This document shows, one piece after another, positions 63,012-64,000 of a stretch of DNA of 64,000 bases (the stretch's first letter is position 1; the number at the start of each line of letters is the position of its first letter). The notes under the pieces are model-generated. The model was given only the letters and a program-made list of their open reading frames with translations, was not told the DNA's origin and made no database searches. The DNA is from Cordylochernes scorpioides. Lineage: Eukaryota > Arthropoda > Arachnida > Pseudoscorpiones > Chernetidae. Location of the stretch: positions 80,898,935 through 80,962,934 of the forward strand of contig CP092879.1 in NCBI GenBank assembly GCA_030710605.1, read 5' to 3'. The translations under genes were made by a program, and so were the position numbers.

Positions 63012-64000
63012 ATGGCTGGAATGGATAATATTAAAATGGGTATGAATATTCCCAAATTGGAAGGATTAATAAACTGGCCAGAATATAAGAAAAATATAAA
63101 ATTGCTTTTAACAATAAACAAAGTAATAGGCGTTGTTGATGGAACATATAGAAAGCCAATAAAACAAGAAACAAATGAAGAAAAAGAGGCATATGTAAAA
63201 TGGGAAAGTGAAGATGCAATATCCCAATTGTTATTTACAACAAGTGTGATGCCTGATGTAAGTCAACTAATCATTCCCTGCTCAAGTGCTAAAGATATGT
63301 GGGACAAATTGTTAAGTGTCTATGAGCAAAGCTCTGGTCAACGATTAGACATGCTCTATAATCAATTCTTTAATTTTAAGAAAGATCCTACAGATGATAT
63401 TTCAAAGCACATTTCAAAACTAGAAAGTTTATGGAATGATATGCAAAATGAACTTACTAAACAAGAAAATTTGAAATTGCCAGAATCCATGCTGATGTGC
63501 AGAATCATAAACACCTTGCCTGATGAATATTTTGATTTTAAAAGTGTTTGGGAATCAGTGTCTAAAGAAGAACGTTCTGTAGACAATCTCACACAAAGGC
63601 TTCAGTTACTCGAAATAAGAATTCAACAGCGAGATGAATGCAGCACATCAAGTTCGACAGCACTAATGGCAAATGCATATGAAAATAAGCAAAATATGAA
63701 AGGAAAAGTTACCAAAAGTAATGAAAATTTTCAGAAAACAAGAGAAACAAGAGAATGTTACTTTTGTCATAGAAAAGGACACTTGGCCAAAGATTGTAGG
63801 TATGCAAAACAGAAAAAACTAAAGGATAAAGAAAAGGATGAATCTAAATTAAAACTTAATTCAAAATTAAGTGAAAGTTTAATCAGTGAAAGATTCAATG
63901 AACAAGATGAAGACATTTGGATTGGTGACTCAGGAGCTACTAACCACATTACAAGAAATGCAAGTTTTTATACTTCTTATAAGGATTTTCCTACCCAACA
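63012..64000 (+). CDS. Copia gag-protease, 5' part, runs off the window
   Basis: At least 329 open codons from ATG 63012 to the window end. N-terminal gag: MGMNIPKLEGLINWPEYKKN, WESEDAISQLLFTT, KDMWDKLLSVYEQSSGQRL, and the INTLPDEY segment. A zinc knuckle CYFCHRKGHLAKDC is at about residues 250-263. The beginning of the protease, IWIGDSGATNHITRN, carries the catalytic Asp-Ser-Gly. No stop or frameshift is seen. It is a different lineage from the Copia at 57.6 kb, more AT-rich and with a different primer site. Confidence 0.9.
   Translation, partial: MAGMDNIKMGMNIPKLEGLINWPEYKKNIKLLLTINKVIGVVDGTYRKPIKQETNEEKEAYVKWESEDAISQLLFTTSVMPDVSQLIIPCSSAKDMWDKLLSVYEQSSGQRLDMLYNQFFNFKKDPTDDISKHISKLESLWNDMQNELTKQENLKLPESMLMCRIINTLPDEYFDFKSVWESVSKEERSVDNLTQRLQLLEIRIQQRDECSTSSSTALMANAYENKQNMKGKVTKSNENFQKTRETRECYFCHRKGHLAKDCRYAKQKKLKDKEKDESKLKLNSKLSESLISERFNEQDEDIWIGDSGATNHITRNASFYTSYKDFPTQ

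Overview
This window looks like repeat-rich DNA from a eukaryotic nuclear genome, most likely an arthropod. AT-rich intergenic sequence is packed with mariner, Tc-like, hAT and pogo-like DNA transposons, Helitrons, Jockey/I/R1-group LINEs and Gypsy and Copia LTR elements. The RNase H and C-terminal domains of the LINEs and the Tc-type transposase remind me of families abundant in spiders, so an arachnid is my best guess. That is inference, because no taxonomic marker gene is present. I see no bacterial operons, CRISPR arrays or phage genes.

Layout. 1-6.4 kb: fold-back repeats, a non-autonomous Helitron, and a mariner (1328-2648) nested in a pogo/Tigger-like MITE (1192-2752). 6.5-18.0 kb: a 11.5-kb block bounded by ~400-bp inverted arms and filled with decayed LINEs on both strands plus a broken Tc/mariner-type transposase. 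18.4-20.7 kb: a perfect 76-bp-arm palindrome, a 43-bp minisatellite and a Helitron 3' end. 21-28.1 kb: a head-to-tail LINE array in which the same ~500-bp leader joins different downstream LINE parts at one fixed junction; it holds two intact ORF1 genes. 28.3-37.1 kb: a Helitron cluster embedded in a 32-bp minisatellite, with four tRNA-Gly copies, a tRNA-Thr-like copy and a gag-only LTR element. 37-42.2 kb: a probable ORF-less LTR element, more Helitrons and a GC/AT-palindromic satellite. 43.0-45.0 kb: the one convincing cellular protein gene, an uninterrupted Dbf4/chiffon-like reading frame. 45.5-51.4 kb: Helitrons, including a Rep-helicase gene with an internal deletion (48920-50860) and a 277-bp Helitron carrying a U2 snRNA 5' fragment. 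51.7-56.0 kb: a structurally intact Gypsy element with apparently identical LTRs. 56.7-61.5 kb: a candidate signal-peptide first exon, a hAT MITE and a broken Copia with apparently identical LTRs. 62.7 kb to the end: the 5' part of a second Copia that runs off the window.

How it fits together. Almost all coding capacity belongs to mobile elements. Autonomous potential is visible in the Gypsy element and perhaps in the terminal Copia; the rest depends on trans-acting machinery. The least ordinary part is 28-42 kb together with 51.1 kb. There, short Helitrons carry small-RNA gene cargo, and several sit at the same phase of a 32-bp tandem repeat, as if Helitron and minisatellite had been amplified together. 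All similarities, family assignments and identities were judged by eye from the sequence; no database search was possible.
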